Part shown: piece after piece, positions 50,417 through 62,893 of the stretch
Numbering within the stretch: the first letter of the stretch is position 1
Layout of the letters: every line of letters starts with the position of its first letter
Source of the DNA: Cognatundibacterium aquatile
Lineage (GTDB): Bacteria; Pseudomonadota; Gammaproteobacteria; Burkholderiales; Burkholderiaceae_D
Length of the DNA: 64,000 nucleotides
Assembly (NCBI RefSeq): GCF_014699135.1
Contig: NZ_JACOFT010000001.1
Coordinates: 62,001 to 126,000, forward strand
Reading direction: 5' to 3'
The notes under the pieces: model-generated
The model's input: the letters and a program-made list of their open reading frames with translations, nothing else
Database searches by the model: none
Told to the model about the DNA's origin: nothing
Made by a program: the position numbers and the translations under genes

Positions 50417-51178
50417 ATGATGGATATGCTTTTGTTGGGGCTAGCTGCATTTTTCGCAGGTTTTGTTGATTCTATTGTGGGCGGAGGTGGATTAGTGCAA
50501 GTTCCGGCATTGTTTTCTTTTTTCCCAGGTACGCCACCTGCGACCTTATTGGGAACGAACAAGTTTGCCGGCGTATGGGGGACGACAGTAGCTGCACGCA
50601 ATTATTTACGTCAGGTGAAGGTGCGATGGGCGATGTTGGTACCCGCAGCTGCCATGGCTTTCCTTTTTTCTTTTGGCGGTGCGTATCTGGTCACACATAT
50701 TCCACCTACCCATTTGCGGAAAGCGTTGCCGTTTGTATTGGTTGCAGTTGCTATTTATACGTTTAAGAAAAAGGATTTTGGTTCGGCAGATAGGCCGCTA
50801 TTTTCCGGAAATAAAGAAATCTGGCTGGCGATGCTGGTTGGTGCCGGCATAGGTTTTTATGATGGATTCTTTGGCCCGGGAACGGGTAGTTTTTTCATGT
50901 TTCTGTTCGTCAGATTTTTTGGCTACGATTTTTTAAGAGCGTCAGCGGTAGCGAAAGTGTTAAACGTTGCATGTAATGCCGCCGCCTTATCGTGGTTTGG
51001 CTTCAGTGGGCATGTCCTTTGGATGCTTGGCGGTTTAATGGCGGTTTGCGGTATAGGCGGGTCATTGCTTGGAACCCATCTCGCTATCAAACACGGTACT
51101 GGGTTTGTCAGAAAAATGTTTTTGTTCGTTGTTATCTGCCTGATTTGCAAAACAAGTTACGATGGATTTTTGAGATGA
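50417..51178 (+). CDS. TSUP-family (TauE/SafE) membrane protein, 253 aa
   Basis: Seven to eight hydrophobic helices in two repeats. AFFAGFVDSIVGGGGLVQVP is the N-terminal TauE/SafE signature, and GAGIGFYDGFFGPGTGSFFM the second-repeat counterpart. The family moves sulfonates, sulfite or other small organic anions. Substrate unknown. The two parS sites begin directly at its stop codon. Confidence 0.9.
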   Translation: MMDMLLLGLAAFFAGFVDSIVGGGGLVQVPALFSFFPGTPPATLLGTNKFAGVWGTTVAARNYLRQVKVRWAMLVPAAAMAFLFSFGGAYLVTHIPPTHLRKALPFVLVAVAIYTFKKKDFGSADRPLFSGNKEIWLAMLVGAGIGFYDGFFGPGTGSFFMFLFVRFFGYDFLRASAVAKVLNVACNAAALSWFGFSGHVLWMLGGLMAVCGIGGSLLGTHLAIKHGTGFVRKMFLFVVICLICKTSYDGFLR

Positions 51179-51179
51179 T

Positions 51180-51195
51180 TGTTTCACGTGAAACA
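51180..51195. promoter_or_regulatory. parS: parS centromere site 1
   Basis: The perfect 16-base palindrome TGTTTCACGTGAAACA is the ParB-binding consensus. It overlaps the last base of the TauE/SafE stop codon and lies 2.8 kb before parA. Confidence 0.95.
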
Positions 51196-51236
51196 CAATC
51201 TTAGAGGTAAAACGGATGTTTAGTTATTTAGCCCGG

Positions 51237-51252
51237 TGTTTCACGTGAAACA
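51237..51252. promoter_or_regulatory. parS: parS centromere site 2
   Basis: A second perfect TGTTTCACGTGAAACA, 57 bases after the first. TATAAT at 51311-51316 further right may be the -10 element for mnmG. Confidence 0.95.
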
Positions 51253-51353
51253 ATCGGGCTAATTTTTGGCTGTTTTGCATTGTTAAAAGTGAGTGGGGCG
51301 TAAAACAAACTATAATCGAGCCTCGTGCAATCCTTGTTTGTCAGAAGCTAGCT

Positions 51354-53306
51354 ATGTTTTATCCTAAAGAATTCGACGTAATTGTTGTTGGCGGTGGTCA
51401 CGCCGGCACCGAAGCTGCGCTTGCCGCGGCTCGTATGGGGCAGTCCACGCTGTTATTAAGTCACAATATTGAGACACTTGGTCAGATGTCCTGCAACCCA
51501 TCTATTGGTGGTATTGGTAAGGGACATCTGGTTAAAGAGGTTGATGCAATGGGTGGCGCAATGGCGATTGCGACAGACGAGGCGGGCATACAGTTTCGTA
51601 TATTGAATTCATCTAAGGGGCCGGCGGTACGTGCGACAAGGGCGCAAGCCGACAGAATTTTGTACAAGCAAGCGATACGCAGTCGGCTGGAAAATCAGCC
51701 TAATCTTTGGCTGTTTCAGCAGGCAGTAGATGATCTGCTGGTGGAAGGCAATCGGGTTGTCGGCGCTGTAACCCAAGTGGGTATTCAATTTCGTGCCCGT
51801 GCAGTGGTGTTGACCGCAGGTACTTTCTTAGACGGCAAAATTCACGTTGGCCTGAATAATTACTCCGCAGGCAGAGCGGGTGACCCGCCAGCGATTTCTT
51901 TGTCAGCGAGGTTGAAAGAGCTGGCCTTGCCGCAAGGTCGCCTGAAAACAGGAACGCCACCGCGCATCGATGGTCGTAGTATCGATTTTTCAGTGATGCA
52001 GGAGCAACCGGGTGATCTGGATCCGGTGCCGGTGTTTTCGTATATGGGTAATGCGAGCATGCATCCCAAGCAGATGCCTTGCTGGATTACACATACCAAT
52101 GAAAAAACGCACGATATCATCCGCGCAGGTTTAGATCGTAGCCCGATGTACACAGGTGTTATTGAGGGTGTTGGTCCGCGTTATTGCCCGTCGATCGAAG
52201 ATAAAATCCATCGTTTCGCCAGCAAAGAGTCACATCAGATTTTCCTTGAACCTGAGGGGTTGACAACGAACGAATTCTATCCAAATGGCATTTCTACCAG
52301 TTTGCCGTTTGATGTGCAGCTTGATCTGGTGCGATCAATGCGCGGTATGGAAAATGCCTACATCCTGCGTCCAGGGTATGCAATTGAATATGATTATTTC
52401 GATCCGCGCGGATTGAAGTCTTCGCTGGAAACACGGCAAATTCAGGGTCTGTTCTTTGCTGGCCAAATTAACGGCACAACAGGATACGAAGAGGCGGCTG
52501 CACAAGGAATGCTGGCGGGCTTGAATGCCGCATTGCAAACACAGGGCAAGGAGGCGTGGGTGCCACGTCGTGATGAGGCCTACCTCGGTGTGTTGGTGGA
52601 TGACCTGATTACCAAAGGTGTTCAGGAGCCGTATCGGATGTTCACCAGTCGCGCGGAATTCAGATTAAGTCTGCGTGAAGATAACGCCGATATGCGACTG
52701 ACGGAAATAGGGCGCCAGCTTGGTTGCGTCAGTGATACGCAATGGCAGATGTTCGAGCAAAAACGTGAAAGCGTTTCACGTGAATTAGAACGCTTGCGTT
52801 CGACTTGGGTGAATCCACGCATTCTGGCTGATGTTGAAGCTGAACGTGTCATCGGTAAGGCTTTAGAGCGCGAATATTCACTGGCAGATTTGCTGCGCCG
52901 TCCACAAGTGACGTATGAAAGTCTGATGAGTCTGCAAGGTGTAGAAGGGCAGGCGCTGGCTGGGCCAGGTGTTGGCGATGAGGCTGTGCGGGAGCAGGTT
53001 GAGATTCAGATTAAGTACGCTGGCTATATTGATCGCCAGGCAAAAGAAGTGGAGCGCCACGCCCATTTCGAAAACCTGAAAATGCCAGTCGGTTTTGATT
53101 ACATGGAAGTAAATGGCTTATCGATCGAGGTTCGTCAGAAACTCAATAAGCATCAGCCGGAAACCTTGGGCCAATGCGGGCGTATATCTGGTGTGACCCC
53201 GGCAGCTATTTCGCTTTTACTCGTCCACTTAAAAAAGCGTGGCTTCAAAGAGTTCGCTGCGACGCCGGAAATTGTCGCTGAGATCGCAACAGGGGAAGAT
53301 GCATAA
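51354..53306 (+). CDS. mnmG: tRNA uridine 5-carboxymethylaminomethyl modification enzyme MnmG (GidA), 650 aa
   Basis: With MnmE, installs the cmnm5 group on U34 of certain tRNAs. FAD-binding [19 protein letters not shown] is at residues ~10-28. MnmG signatures are [20 protein letters not shown] and [20 protein letters not shown]. Length is typical. It overlaps rsmG by one base (TAATG). A near-parS sequence (GTTTCACGTGAA, ~52775) lies inside the gene. Confidence 0.97.
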   Translation: MFYPKEFDVIVVGGGHAGTEAALAAARMGQSTLLLSHNIETLGQMSCNPSIGGIGKGHLVKEVDAMGGAMAIATDEAGIQFRILNSSKGPAVRATRAQADRILYKQAIRSRLENQPNLWLFQQAVDDLLVEGNRVVGAVTQVGIQFRARAVVLTAGTFLDGKIHVGLNNYSAGRAGDPPAISLSARLKELALPQGRLKTGTPPRIDGRSIDFSVMQEQPGDLDPVPVFSYMGNASMHPKQMPCWITHTNEKTHDIIRAGLDRSPMYTGVIEGVGPRYCPSIEDKIHRFASKESHQIFLEPEGLTTNEFYPNGISTSLPFDVQLDLVRSMRGMENAYILRPGYAIEYDYFDPRGLKSSLETRQIQGLFFAGQINGTTGYEEAAAQGMLAGLNAALQTQGKEAWVPRRDEAYLGVLVDDLITKGVQEPYRMFTSRAEFRLSLREDNADMRLTEIGRQLGCVSDTQWQMFEQKRESVSRELERLRSTWVNPRILADVEAERVIGKALEREYSLADLLRRPQVTYESLMSLQGVEGQALAGPGVGDEAVREQVEIQIKYAGYIDRQAKEVERHAHFENLKMPVGFDYMEVNGLSIEVRQKLNKHQPETLGQCGRISGVTPAAISLLLVHLKKRGFKEFAATPEIVAEIATGEDA

Positions 53307-53953
53307 TGAGTGGAGATATTTCAGCATTACGGAATATGCTTGCAAATGGTGTGCAGGAGTTAGGTCTCGACCTGAGTGATGCACAAATCGACAAAATGAT
53401 TGCCTATTTAGCATTATTGTCTAAATGGAATTTTGTTTATAATCTAACCGCCATCCGTGATCCTAAAGAAATGGTGAAACAGCATTTGTTGGACTCCCTG
53501 TCTGCGGCACCAGCATTTAAAGACGCAAAAAACATTTTGGATGTTGGGGCTGGCGGTGGCTTACCAGGAATGATGCTGGCAATTGCATACCCTGATACCC
53601 GCATTTCCATGATCGATACCGTCAGTAAAAAAACTGCCTTCCTGACGCAAGCGAAAACTGAGCTTGGCCTAAGTAACGTGACCGTCTACACGGGACGGGT
53701 CGAGTCTTTGCAAGTGAAGGATAAATTCGACGTTATTACTTCACGTGCTTTTTCCGAGCTGTGTAACTTCATTAACTGGTCTTGGCATTTATTGGCCGAT
53801 GGCGGCCAGTTTATTGCGATGAAAGGCATCGCTCCTGCACAGGAGATTGAGCGTCTGCCAGAGGGGTGGGTTGTGACGGGTGTACAAGCGCTGGCAGTAC
53901 CTGGTCTGCAGGCAGAGCGTCACCTGGTCTTTGTCAAGAAAATTGCAGTCTGA
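53306..53953 (+). CDS. rsmG: 16S rRNA (guanine527-N7)-methyltransferase RsmG (GidB), 215 aa
   Basis: SAM-dependent methyltransferase acting on G527 of 16S rRNA. The start segment LLSKWNFVYNLTAIRDPKEM is characteristic. SAM motif I ILDVGAGGGLPGMMLAI is at about residue 75, and VITSRAFSEL is motif IV-like. It is translationally coupled to mnmG and 18 bases before parA, the standard near-origin order. Confidence 0.96.
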   Translation: MSGDISALRNMLANGVQELGLDLSDAQIDKMIAYLALLSKWNFVYNLTAIRDPKEMVKQHLLDSLSAAPAFKDAKNILDVGAGGGLPGMMLAIAYPDTRISMIDTVSKKTAFLTQAKTELGLSNVTVYTGRVESLQVKDKFDVITSRAFSELCNFINWSWHLLADGGQFIAMKGIAPAQEIERLPEGWVVTGVQALAVPGLQAERHLVFVKKIAV

Positions 53954-53971
53954 AATTTACACGGAACCTCT

Positions 53972-54748
53972 ATGGCAAAAATATTTTGTGTCGCAAATCA
54001 AAAAGGTGGTGTCGGCAAAACGACGACCACCGTTAATCTTGCCGCTGGTCTGGCAAAGCTTGAGCAGCGTGTGTTGCTGGTCGATCTCGATCCGCAAGGC
54101 AATGCCACCATGGGGGCGGGGATCAATAAGGCAAAGCTGACAGCGTCTGTTTATGAAGTGTTACTTGGCATGTCCGATGTCGCAACTGCTCGCCAGCGTT
54201 CTGAATCGGGTAAGTTTGACGTGCTGCCAGCGAACCGTGAGCTGGCTGGTGCCGAAGTTGAGATGGTCGAGCTCGACAACCGTGATAAACGTCTGCGTGA
54301 CGCGCTTTCAGCCGTTGCTGATGAGTACGATTTCATACTGATCGATTGCCCTCCGGCATTGTCTATGCTGACGTTGAATGGCTTGTGTGCCGCACATGGC
54401 GTGATCATTCCTATGCAATGCGAATACTATGCGCTCGAAGGCTTATCCGATCTGGCAAATACCATTAAGAAGGTCTCCGCCAATCTGAACCCTGATCTGA
54501 AAATCGTTGGTTTACTGCGTGTAATGTTTGATCCACGCATGACCTTGTCGCAGCAGGTATCAGATCAATTGGAGCAACATTTTGGCGACAAGGTTTTCAA
54601 AACACTGATTCCGCGTAACGTGCGCCTGGCAGAAGCCCCTTCGTATGGCATTCCTGGCGTGGTATTTGACCCCTCGTCGAAAGGCGCGCAGGCGTATATT
54701 GCGTTCGGTGCAGAAATGGTTGAAAGAATTAAACAATTGGACAAATAA
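53972..54748 (+). CDS. parA: Chromosome partitioning ATPase ParA (Soj), 258 aa
   Basis: Deviant Walker A KGGVGKTTTTVNLAAGLA at ~10-27, Walker A' LLVDLDPQGNATMGAG, and Walker B ILIDCPPALSMLTLN. Chromosomal length, with no N-terminal HTH, separates it from plasmid type Ia ParA. It works with ParB bound to parS to segregate the origin. Two bases separate it from parB. Confidence 0.96.
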   Translation: MAKIFCVANQKGGVGKTTTTVNLAAGLAKLEQRVLLVDLDPQGNATMGAGINKAKLTASVYEVLLGMSDVATARQRSESGKFDVLPANRELAGAEVEMVELDNRDKRLRDALSAVADEYDFILIDCPPALSMLTLNGLCAAHGVIIPMQCEYYALEGLSDLANTIKKVSANLNPDLKIVGLLRVMFDPRMTLSQQVSDQLEQHFGDKVFKTLIPRNVRLAEAPSYGIPGVVFDPSSKGAQAYIAFGAEMVERIKQLDK

Positions 54749-54750
54749 GC

Positions 54751-55644
54751 ATGGTCACAAAAAAACAAAAAGGCTTAGGCCGTGGCTTGGACGCATTATT
54801 AGGTGGTGCAGGGGATTTTGCAGAAGCAGTACCAACGGTCAGTGGTGCGCCGACGAGCTTGCCGGTAACGCAAATGCAAGCGGGTAAATATCAGCCTCGT
54901 ACACGCATGGATGAAGGTGCACTCACAGAGCTGGCAGCCTCAATCAAGGCGCAAGGGCTGATGCAACCGATACTGGTGCGTCCGGTGGGGCAAAACAATG
55001 GTGTGATTCGCTACGAAATTATTGCCGGTGAACGCCGTTTCCGCGCCTCACAAATGGCCGGGCTGGACGAAGTGCCAGTACTGGTCAAAGACGTCGACGA
55101 TCAGGCCGCCGCCGCGATGGCATTGATTGAAAATATACAACGTGAAGATCTGAATCCTCTCGAGGAAGCGCAAGGTATCCACCGTTTGATTACTGACTTT
55201 TCGTTTACGCATGAACAGGCGGCAACCGCAGTCGGTCGATCACGTAGTGCAGTATCGAATTTATTGCGCTTGTTGAACCTGGCAAAGCCGGTACAAACCA
55301 TGTTGATGGCTGGTGATATCGATATGGGTCATGCACGTTCGCTGCTGGCGACTGACGCGGCGACGCAGATACAACTGGCGAATCAGATTGTCGCAAAGCG
55401 CATGTCTGTGCGGGAAGCAGAAAAATTAGTTGCAAAAACGACACTTGAAATGAGTTCTGGCGCAAAGCCTCGCGATAAAGCCGAAAAATCACGCGATATC
55501 ACGCGTCTGGAGGAAGAGTTGTCGGATGTGTTAGCGACACAGGTAACTCTGAAGATGGGAAGCAAAGGACGTGGTCAGATGGTGATTGATTTCGCCGATC
55601 TGGATTCTCTGGACGGCATTATTTTGAAAATCCGAGGTCAATAA
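54751..55644 (+). CDS. parB: Chromosome partitioning protein ParB (Spo0J), 297 aa
   Basis: N-terminal ParA-stimulating segment KGLGRGLDALLGG. CTP-binding ParB/Srx domain carries GERRFRAS (box II) and ALIENIQREDLNPLEEAQG (box III). HTH TAVGRSRSAVSNLLRLLNLA and C-terminal dimerisation domain follow. It binds the parS sites at 51.2 kb. Confidence 0.96.
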   Translation: MVTKKQKGLGRGLDALLGGAGDFAEAVPTVSGAPTSLPVTQMQAGKYQPRTRMDEGALTELAASIKAQGLMQPILVRPVGQNNGVIRYEIIAGERRFRASQMAGLDEVPVLVKDVDDQAAAAMALIENIQREDLNPLEEAQGIHRLITDFSFTHEQAATAVGRSRSAVSNLLRLLNLAKPVQTMLMAGDIDMGHARSLLATDAATQIQLANQIVAKRMSVREAEKLVAKTTLEMSSGAKPRDKAEKSRDITRLEEELSDVLATQVTLKMGSKGRGQMVIDFADLDSLDGIILKIRGQ

Positions 55645-55651
55645 ATTCAAA

Positions 55652-56212
55652 ATGAAAATTTTTCTTCTGCCGGGCTTGTACAATTCTGGGCCCGGACATT
55701 GGCAAAGTTTATGGGAGACATCTTTGCCGGATGTCGAACGTGTTCAGCAAACGAATTGGGAACAGCCGGACCGTGATTTATGGGTGCAGACTTTATCCGC
55801 AGCAATCAATGCCTGTGACGACGATATTGTTCTGGTAGCCCATAGCCTCGGTTGTGCATTGACTGCATGGTGGGTTGCGCAGGATTTCCCCGGTGTTCGG
55901 GACAAAAGTAAAGTCAAGGCTGCTTTATTGGTTGCTCCGCCAAGCGTGAACCGGGAAAACTTTCCTGCTCCAAGTTTCGCACCGATGCCGACGACGAGCT
56001 TTCCATTTCCAGTCAAAGTTGTTGCTTCTGAAGATGATCCCTGGTGTGAAATAGAGGTTGCTGAGAACTGGGCTCGACTCTGGGGGGCAACATTTCACAA
56101 TATTGGTGCTTACGGTCACATCAATGGTGACTCAGGGCTGGGAGTCTGGAAGCAAGGCCAGGACTATCTTTCCAGCATGTTGAATGAAATAAGGGCGGGG
56201 CGGAAAAATTAA
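55652..56212 (+). CDS. RBBP9/YdeN-family serine hydrolase, 186 aa
   Basis: Small alpha/beta hydrolase: PGLYNSGPGHWQSLWE at the N-terminus and the nucleophile elbow VAHSLGCALTAWW (Ser in HSLG). The acid lies in ASEDDPWCE and the His in YGHINGDSGLG. All members of the triad are visible. The family (COG3545) is of unclear substrate. It begins seven bases after parB, so it is transcribed with it. Confidence 0.92.
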   Translation: MKIFLLPGLYNSGPGHWQSLWETSLPDVERVQQTNWEQPDRDLWVQTLSAAINACDDDIVLVAHSLGCALTAWWVAQDFPGVRDKSKVKAALLVAPPSVNRENFPAPSFAPMPTTSFPFPVKVVASEDDPWCEIEVAENWARLWGATFHNIGAYGHINGDSGLGVWKQGQDYLSSMLNEIRAGRKN

Positions 56213-56245
56213 AAATGTCTCATTCTGATGCATTGCATCAAACGT

Positions 56246-56275
56246 TTGACGATGTTACGCACTACCACGTATAAT
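56246..56275 (+). promoter_or_regulatory. Probable atp operon promoter
   Basis: TTGACG (56246-56251), 18 bases, TATAAT (56270-56275). Around the -10 CCACG and CGTGG form an inverted repeat. atpI starts ~95 bases downstream. Confidence 0.75.
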
Positions 56276-56371
56276 TCCGTGGTTTTGATTGGCGAGGATT
56301 CGCGCTGCCTGATAATATTTTGTGGCAACTGCTTGAATATCAACAGTCATTTGTAAATAAGTGAGGAAAGC

Positions 56372-56716
56372 ATGGCCCGTATCGTACTGTTGCAGATGGC
56401 AACAGCGTTGGTTGTGGCTCTGTTAGCCGGAATTTTTGGTAACACTTCCCTGGCTTTTTCTGCCTTTATTGGTGGGATGTGTTGCTCACTACCAAATGCG
56501 TTTTTTGCGTTACGCCTGTTCATGGGCACCAAAAAACCTGGTGGTGCGAACCCGATGACATTTTTCATCGGTGAATTTATCAAGATTGCACTGACAATTG
56601 CGCTGATGGCGGCGGTTGTCTACTGGTACCGCGATGTAAATTGGCCGGCATTTTTGATCGCCTTCATCGTAGTACTGAAAAGTTATTTTATTTTACTATT
56701 TAGACAACGACCATGA
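56372..56716 (+). CDS. atpI: ATP synthase accessory protein AtpI, 114 aa
   Basis: Four hydrophobic helices, with [17 protein letters not shown] and [16 protein letters not shown] typical of AtpI. It helps c-ring assembly or Mg2+ uptake. First gene of the operon; its stop overlaps the atpB start by four bases (ATGA). Confidence 0.92.
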   Translation: MARIVLLQMATALVVALLAGIFGNTSLAFSAFIGGMCCSLPNAFFALRLFMGTKKPGGANPMTFFIGEFIKIALTIALMAAVVYWYRDVNWPAFLIAFIVVLKSYFILLFRQRP

Positions 56717-57534
56717 GCGCAACTGAGCACGCACCAACAGCGTCAGAATATATTGTCCATCACTTAGGACATTTCTCGACCCATCACCAAGATAAAATCG
56801 TTGATTTTTCTATTTTCAATATGGACACCATTTTCTGGTCCATATTTTCCGGTATCGTTGGTAGCCTGATTTTGTGGCTTGCTGCACGTAAGGCAACTTC
56901 CGGTGTGCCTGGCCGTTTTCAGGCTGCCGTCGAAATTCTGGTCGAGATGGTAGAAGAACAATCGAAAGGCATTGTCCACGGTGACCGCAGTTTCATCGCT
57001 CCTCTCGCGCTGACCGTGTTTGTCTGGGTTGCGCTGATGAACTCACTGGATTTCTTGCCTGTCGATTTGTTCTCTGGCTTGTTTTCCTTGCTGGGCGTAG
57101 AACACATTTTTACTCATCACCGTGTTGTTCCGACTGCTGACTTAAATGGCACTCTGGGTATTTCGCTCGGCGTGTTGGCTTTAATGCTGTATTACAGTGT
57201 CAAGATCAAAGGTCTTGGTGGTTTCTTGCATGAATTGGTGTCAGCTCCATTTGGTATTAAAATGGCACCATTTAATCTGATTTTGCAACTGATCGAATTT
57301 GCTGCTAAAACCGTTTCTCTGGGTATGCGACTGTTCGGTAACATGTTTGCTGGTGAATTGTTGTTCTTGTTGATCGCTTTGTTGGGTTCGATGGCAACAG
57401 TATTTGGTGTGTTTGGTCATCTGGTGGCTGGTTCTATCTGGGCGATCTTCCATATTCTGATTGTGTTCTTACAAGCGTTTATCTTCATGATGCTGACTCT
57501 GGTCTACATCGGTCAAGCGCATGAACATCATTAA
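56713..57534 (+). CDS. atpB: F1Fo ATP synthase subunit a, 273 aa
   Basis: Membrane subunit holding the proton half-channels. The essential arginine is in [20 protein letters not shown], and the [20 protein letters not shown] helix carries the conserved Gln near the C-terminus. Length and helix count are normal. Confidence 0.96.
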   Translation: MSATEHAPTASEYIVHHLGHFSTHHQDKIVDFSIFNMDTIFWSIFSGIVGSLILWLAARKATSGVPGRFQAAVEILVEMVEEQSKGIVHGDRSFIAPLALTVFVWVALMNSLDFLPVDLFSGLFSLLGVEHIFTHHRVVPTADLNGTLGISLGVLALMLYYSVKIKGLGGFLHELVSAPFGIKMAPFNLILQLIEFAAKTVSLGMRLFGNMFAGELLFLLIALLGSMATVFGVFGHLVAGSIWAIFHILIVFLQAFIFMMLTLVYIGQAHEHH

Positions 57535-57603
57535 TTGATTTTTGCAGTAATTGTTTCGATTTGGTTTTGTTAGTTTTAGTCTTTTATTATTTTTAACTTT
57601 TAA

Positions 57604-57852
<249 letters not shown>

Positions 57853-57919
57853 TCAGTTTTTCCTTCTACTGCCGGAAGCACTGTGCTTTCGGCTTGATCC
57901 ATTTAGATAAGGAATTACC

Positions 57920-58390
57920 GTGAACTTAAACGCAACATTGTTCGTTCAGTTTGGGGTTTTCTTCATCTTGGCAATGTTCACAATGAAGTTTGTGTGGCCG
58001 CCACTGATGAACGCGCTCGACGAGCGTGCGAAGAAAATCGCAGACGGACTGGCTGCAGCCGACAAAGCGCGTCAGACTTTGCAAGATGGCGCAAAAGAAG
58101 CGCAAGCTGCATTGAATAGCGCCCGTGAAGAAGGCCAGAAACAGATTATCAACGCGGAAAAACGCGCTGCCCTGATCGTGGATGAAGCCAAAAATACTGC
58201 CGCTGCTGAAGCTGCCCGCATTATTGCTGCTGCAAAAGCTGATGCTGAAAACCAGGTAACTAAAGCACGCGAAGAACTGCGTGATCAGGTTGCTACATTG
58301 GCAGTCAAAGGCGCAGAGCAAATTCTGAAACGTGAAGTCAATGCATCCGCTCACGCAGATCTGTTGAATCAACTGAAAACCGAGCTGTAA
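57920..58390 (+). CDS. atpF: F1Fo ATP synthase subunit b, 156 aa
   Basis: N-terminal membrane helix ([20 protein letters not shown]) then a long coiled coil ([20 protein letters not shown] onward). It forms the peripheral stalk as a dimer. It starts with GTG at 57920 (reads as Met), after AAGGAATT. Confidence 0.96.
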   Translation: MNLNATLFVQFGVFFILAMFTMKFVWPPLMNALDERAKKIADGLAAADKARQTLQDGAKEAQAALNSAREEGQKQIINAEKRAALIVDEAKNTAAAEAARIIAAAKADAENQVTKAREELRDQVATLAVKGAEQILKREVNASAHADLLNQLKTEL

Positions 58391-58392
58391 TC

Positions 58393-58926
58393 ATGGCCGA
58401 ACTCGCAACGATCGCTCGTCCTTACGCAGAAGCGCTGTTTCGTGTTGCCCAATCCGGTAACCTGTCCGCCTGGTCGGATCTGGTTGCCGAAATGGCACAG
58501 GCTGGTGCGCATCCCGATGTACAAGCTCTTGCACACAACCCAAAAGTCTCGGCTTCGCAAAAAGCTGAGATTTTCCTGTCTGTGCTCAAATCTCCAGTGA
58601 CTGCTGAAGCGAAAAACTTCATCAATACACTCGCTGACTATGATCGCCTGACTTTGCTGCCCGAAATCGCTTTCCAATTTCATGCATTGAAAAACGCCCA
58701 CGAAGGTGCGGCAGATGCTGAAGTGACCAGCGCATTTGAATTGTCGGCAGCTCAGTTGAGCGACCTGGCGATTACATTGGAAAAGAAATTTGGCCGCAAA
58801 TTGCATCCTACCGTCAAAGTAGATTCTGCTTTGATCGGTGGTGTGCGCATCGTGGTTGGTGATCAGGTGCTTGACACGTCGGTTCGCGCTAAGCTGCAAA
58901 AAATGCACTCAGCCCTGACCGCGTAA
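58393..58926 (+). CDS. atpH: F1Fo ATP synthase subunit delta, 177 aa
   Basis: [18 protein letters not shown] and the C-terminal [20 protein letters not shown] are the OSCP/delta signatures. It links the b stalk to the alpha-beta head. It begins two bases after atpF. Confidence 0.96.
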   Translation: MAELATIARPYAEALFRVAQSGNLSAWSDLVAEMAQAGAHPDVQALAHNPKVSASQKAEIFLSVLKSPVTAEAKNFINTLADYDRLTLLPEIAFQFHALKNAHEGAADAEVTSAFELSAAQLSDLAITLEKKFGRKLHPTVKVDSALIGGVRIVVGDQVLDTSVRAKLQKMHSALTA

Positions 58927-58951
58927 GAACGTATAAATATTAGGAGTTAGT

Positions 58952-60493
58952 ATGCAACTCAACCCATCTGAAATCAGCGAGCTGATCAAGAGCCGGATTC
59001 AAGGCCTTGGTGAAACTGCTGAGATTCGTAATCAAGGTACGGTTATTTCCGTTACCGACGGTATCTGCCGCATTCACGGTCTGTCTGACGCGATGCAAGG
59101 TGAGATGCTGGAATTCCCAGGCAACACATTTGGTCTGGCATTGAATCTGGAACGTGATTCCGTTGGCGCCGTTATTCTTGGTGACTACGAACATATCTCC
59201 GAAGGCGACACAGTGAAATGTACTGGTCGTATTCTGGAAGTACCTATTGGTCCTGAACTGCGTGGTCGTGTTGTTAATGCGCTGGGTCAGCCTATCGATG
59301 GCAAAGGTCCGATCAATGCGAAATTGTCTGCGCCTATCGAAAAAATCGCACCTGGCGTTATCGCACGTCAATCTGTTTCTGAGCCAATGCAAACTGGTAT
59401 CAAGTCAATTGATGCGATGGTTCCTGTTGGTCGCGGTCAGCGTGAATTGATCATTGGCGATCGTCAGACTGGTAAGACAGCTGTTGCGATTGATGCTGTG
59501 ATCAACCAAAAAGGTCAGAACGTTACTTGTATCTATGTAGCGATCGGTCAAAAAGCGTCTTCCGTTAAAAACGTTGTGCGTGCTCTGGAAGCGCACGGCG
59601 CGATGGAATACACCATTGTTGTTGCGGCGACTGCGGCTGAATCTGCAGCGATGCAATACGTCTCCGCTTACTCCGGTTGCGCCATGGGCGAATACTTCCG
59701 TGACCGCGGTGAAGATGCATTGATCATCTATGATGACTTGTCTAAACAAGCGGTTGCTTACCGTCAAGTTTCCCTGTTGCTGCGCCGCCCACCAGGCCGT
59801 GAAGCTTACCCAGGTGACGTGTTCTACCTGCACTCCCGTTTGCTGGAACGTGCAGCCCGCGTGAATCCTGACTACGTTGAAAAATTCACGGAAGGCGCAG
59901 TTAAAGGAAAAACAGGTTCTTTGACAGCATTGCCTATCATTGAAACTCAGGCTGGTGACGTTTCTGCTTTCGTTCCTACCAATGTGATTTCGATTACTGA
60001 CGGTCAGATCTTCCTGGAAACATCTTTGTTTAACGCCGGTATCCGTCCTGCGATTAACGCTGGTATTTCTGTCTCACGCGTTGGTGGTGCTGCTCAGACT
60101 AAGGTTATCAAAAACCTGTCCGGTGGTATTCGTACTGACTTGGCGCAGTATCGTGAATTGGCAGCGTTTGCGCAGTTCGCATCTGACCTCGATGAATCCA
60201 CACGTAAGCAGTTGGATCGTGGTGCCCGCGTGACAGAATTGCTCAAGCAAGCGCAGTACGCTCCATTGCCGATCTCTCTGATGGCCGCTTCCCTGTTCGC
60301 AGTGAACAAAGGCTTCCTGGATGATGTCGAAGTGAAGAAAGTATTGTCTTTCGAAGCTGGTCTGCATAATTACCTGAAGACTAGCCAGGCAGCATTGCTC
60401 GCTAAGATTGAAGAAACCAAGCAACTCGATAAAGACGGCGAAGCCACTTTGTCAGCAGCTGTTGCTGATTTCAAAAAATCTGGCGCGTACTGA
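58952..60493 (+). CDS. atpA: F1Fo ATP synthase subunit alpha, 513 aa
   Basis: Walker [21 protein letters not shown] (~170), the arginine finger region and the [20 protein letters not shown] motif. Non-catalytic nucleotide-binding subunit. Standard length; AGGAG before the start. Confidence 0.98.
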   Translation: MQLNPSEISELIKSRIQGLGETAEIRNQGTVISVTDGICRIHGLSDAMQGEMLEFPGNTFGLALNLERDSVGAVILGDYEHISEGDTVKCTGRILEVPIGPELRGRVVNALGQPIDGKGPINAKLSAPIEKIAPGVIARQSVSEPMQTGIKSIDAMVPVGRGQRELIIGDRQTGKTAVAIDAVINQKGQNVTCIYVAIGQKASSVKNVVRALEAHGAMEYTIVVAATAAESAAMQYVSAYSGCAMGEYFRDRGEDALIIYDDLSKQAVAYRQVSLLLRRPPGREAYPGDVFYLHSRLLERAARVNPDYVEKFTEGAVKGKTGSLTALPIIETQAGDVSAFVPTNVISITDGQIFLETSLFNAGIRPAINAGISVSRVGGAAQTKVIKNLSGGIRTDLAQYRELAAFAQFASDLDESTRKQLDRGARVTELLKQAQYAPLPISLMAASLFAVNKGFLDDVEVKKVLSFEAGLHNYLKTSQAALLAKIEETKQLDKDGEATLSAAVADFKKSGAY

Positions 60494-60511
60494 TCTTAAC
60501 TGGAGCTAAAC

Positions 60512-61381
60512 ATGGCCTCAGGCAAAGAGATACGTGGCAAGATCAAAAGTGTAGAAAACACGAAAAAGATCACTAAGGCGATGGAAATGGTCGCCGCATC
60601 CAAAATGCGCAAAGCGCAGGATCGGATGCGAGCGGCTCGCCCGTACAGTGAAAAAATTCGTAATATCACTGCGAACTTGTCACAAGCGAATCCTGAGTAC
60701 ACGCATCCTTTCATGGTTCAGCAAGATCAGTCCAAGAAGGTTGGACTGATCGTTGTGACGACAGATAAGGGTTTGTGCGGTGGCCTGAATACGAACGTAT
60801 TGCGTTTGGTCACCAACAAGCTGCGTGAACTAGAAGCTAAGGGTTCAAAGATAGAAGCGGTCGCAATTGGTAATAAAGGTCTTGGTTTCCTGAATCGTAT
60901 TGGGGCACCGGTGGTATCGCATGCGGTACAACTGGGTGATACGCCTCATCTCGACAAACTGATTGGTCCGGTAAAAGTACTGCTGGATGCTTATCAGGAA
61001 GGCAAACTGGACGCGGTTTATCTGAGTTATACCAAGTTCATCAACACTATGAAGCAAGAACCGGTCATTGAGCAATTATTGCCGCTGACATCGGACAAAC
61101 TGGCGACAGATAAAAATGCCCATTCCTGGGATTATCTGTACGAACCAGATGCGGCGACGGTGATTGATGAATTGCTGATACGTTATGTCGAAGCGCTGAT
61201 TTTCCAGGCAGTCGCAGAAAACATGGCATCTGAACAGTCGGCTCGTATGGTGGCGATGAAATCAGCAAGTGATAACGCTGGTAACGTGATTGGTGAGTTG
61301 AAACTGGTTTACAACAAAACCCGTCAAGCTGCCATTACCAAAGAGCTCTCCGAGATCGTCGCCGGCGCGGCAGCGGTCTAA
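60512..61381 (+). CDS. atpG: F1Fo ATP synthase subunit gamma, 289 aa
   Basis: N-terminal coiled coil ([20 protein letters not shown]) with [11 protein letters not shown], and C-terminal [15 protein letters not shown], the conserved terminal helices of the rotor. Standard length. Confidence 0.97.
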   Translation: MASGKEIRGKIKSVENTKKITKAMEMVAASKMRKAQDRMRAARPYSEKIRNITANLSQANPEYTHPFMVQQDQSKKVGLIVVTTDKGLCGGLNTNVLRLVTNKLRELEAKGSKIEAVAIGNKGLGFLNRIGAPVVSHAVQLGDTPHLDKLIGPVKVLLDAYQEGKLDAVYLSYTKFINTMKQEPVIEQLLPLTSDKLATDKNAHSWDYLYEPDAATVIDELLIRYVEALIFQAVAENMASEQSARMVAMKSASDNAGNVIGELKLVYNKTRQAAITKELSEIVAGAAAV

Positions 61382-61386
61382 ACTGA

Positions 61387-62817
<1,431 letters not shown>

Positions 62818-62830
62818 TTGTCAGCATAGT

Positions 62831-62863
62831 GGTGCGGCAGAGTTGAATCAACTGAGTCGCACC
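62831..62863 (+). other. Intercistronic hairpin between atpD and atpC
   Basis: GGTGCG...GTTG (62831-62845) pairs with CAAC...CGCACC (62849-62863). No T run follows. It may set the lower expression of epsilon relative to beta by processing or attenuation. Confidence 0.6.
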
Positions 62864-62893
62864 CCAGCTTTTAGCGAATAAAAAGGGTCGAAC

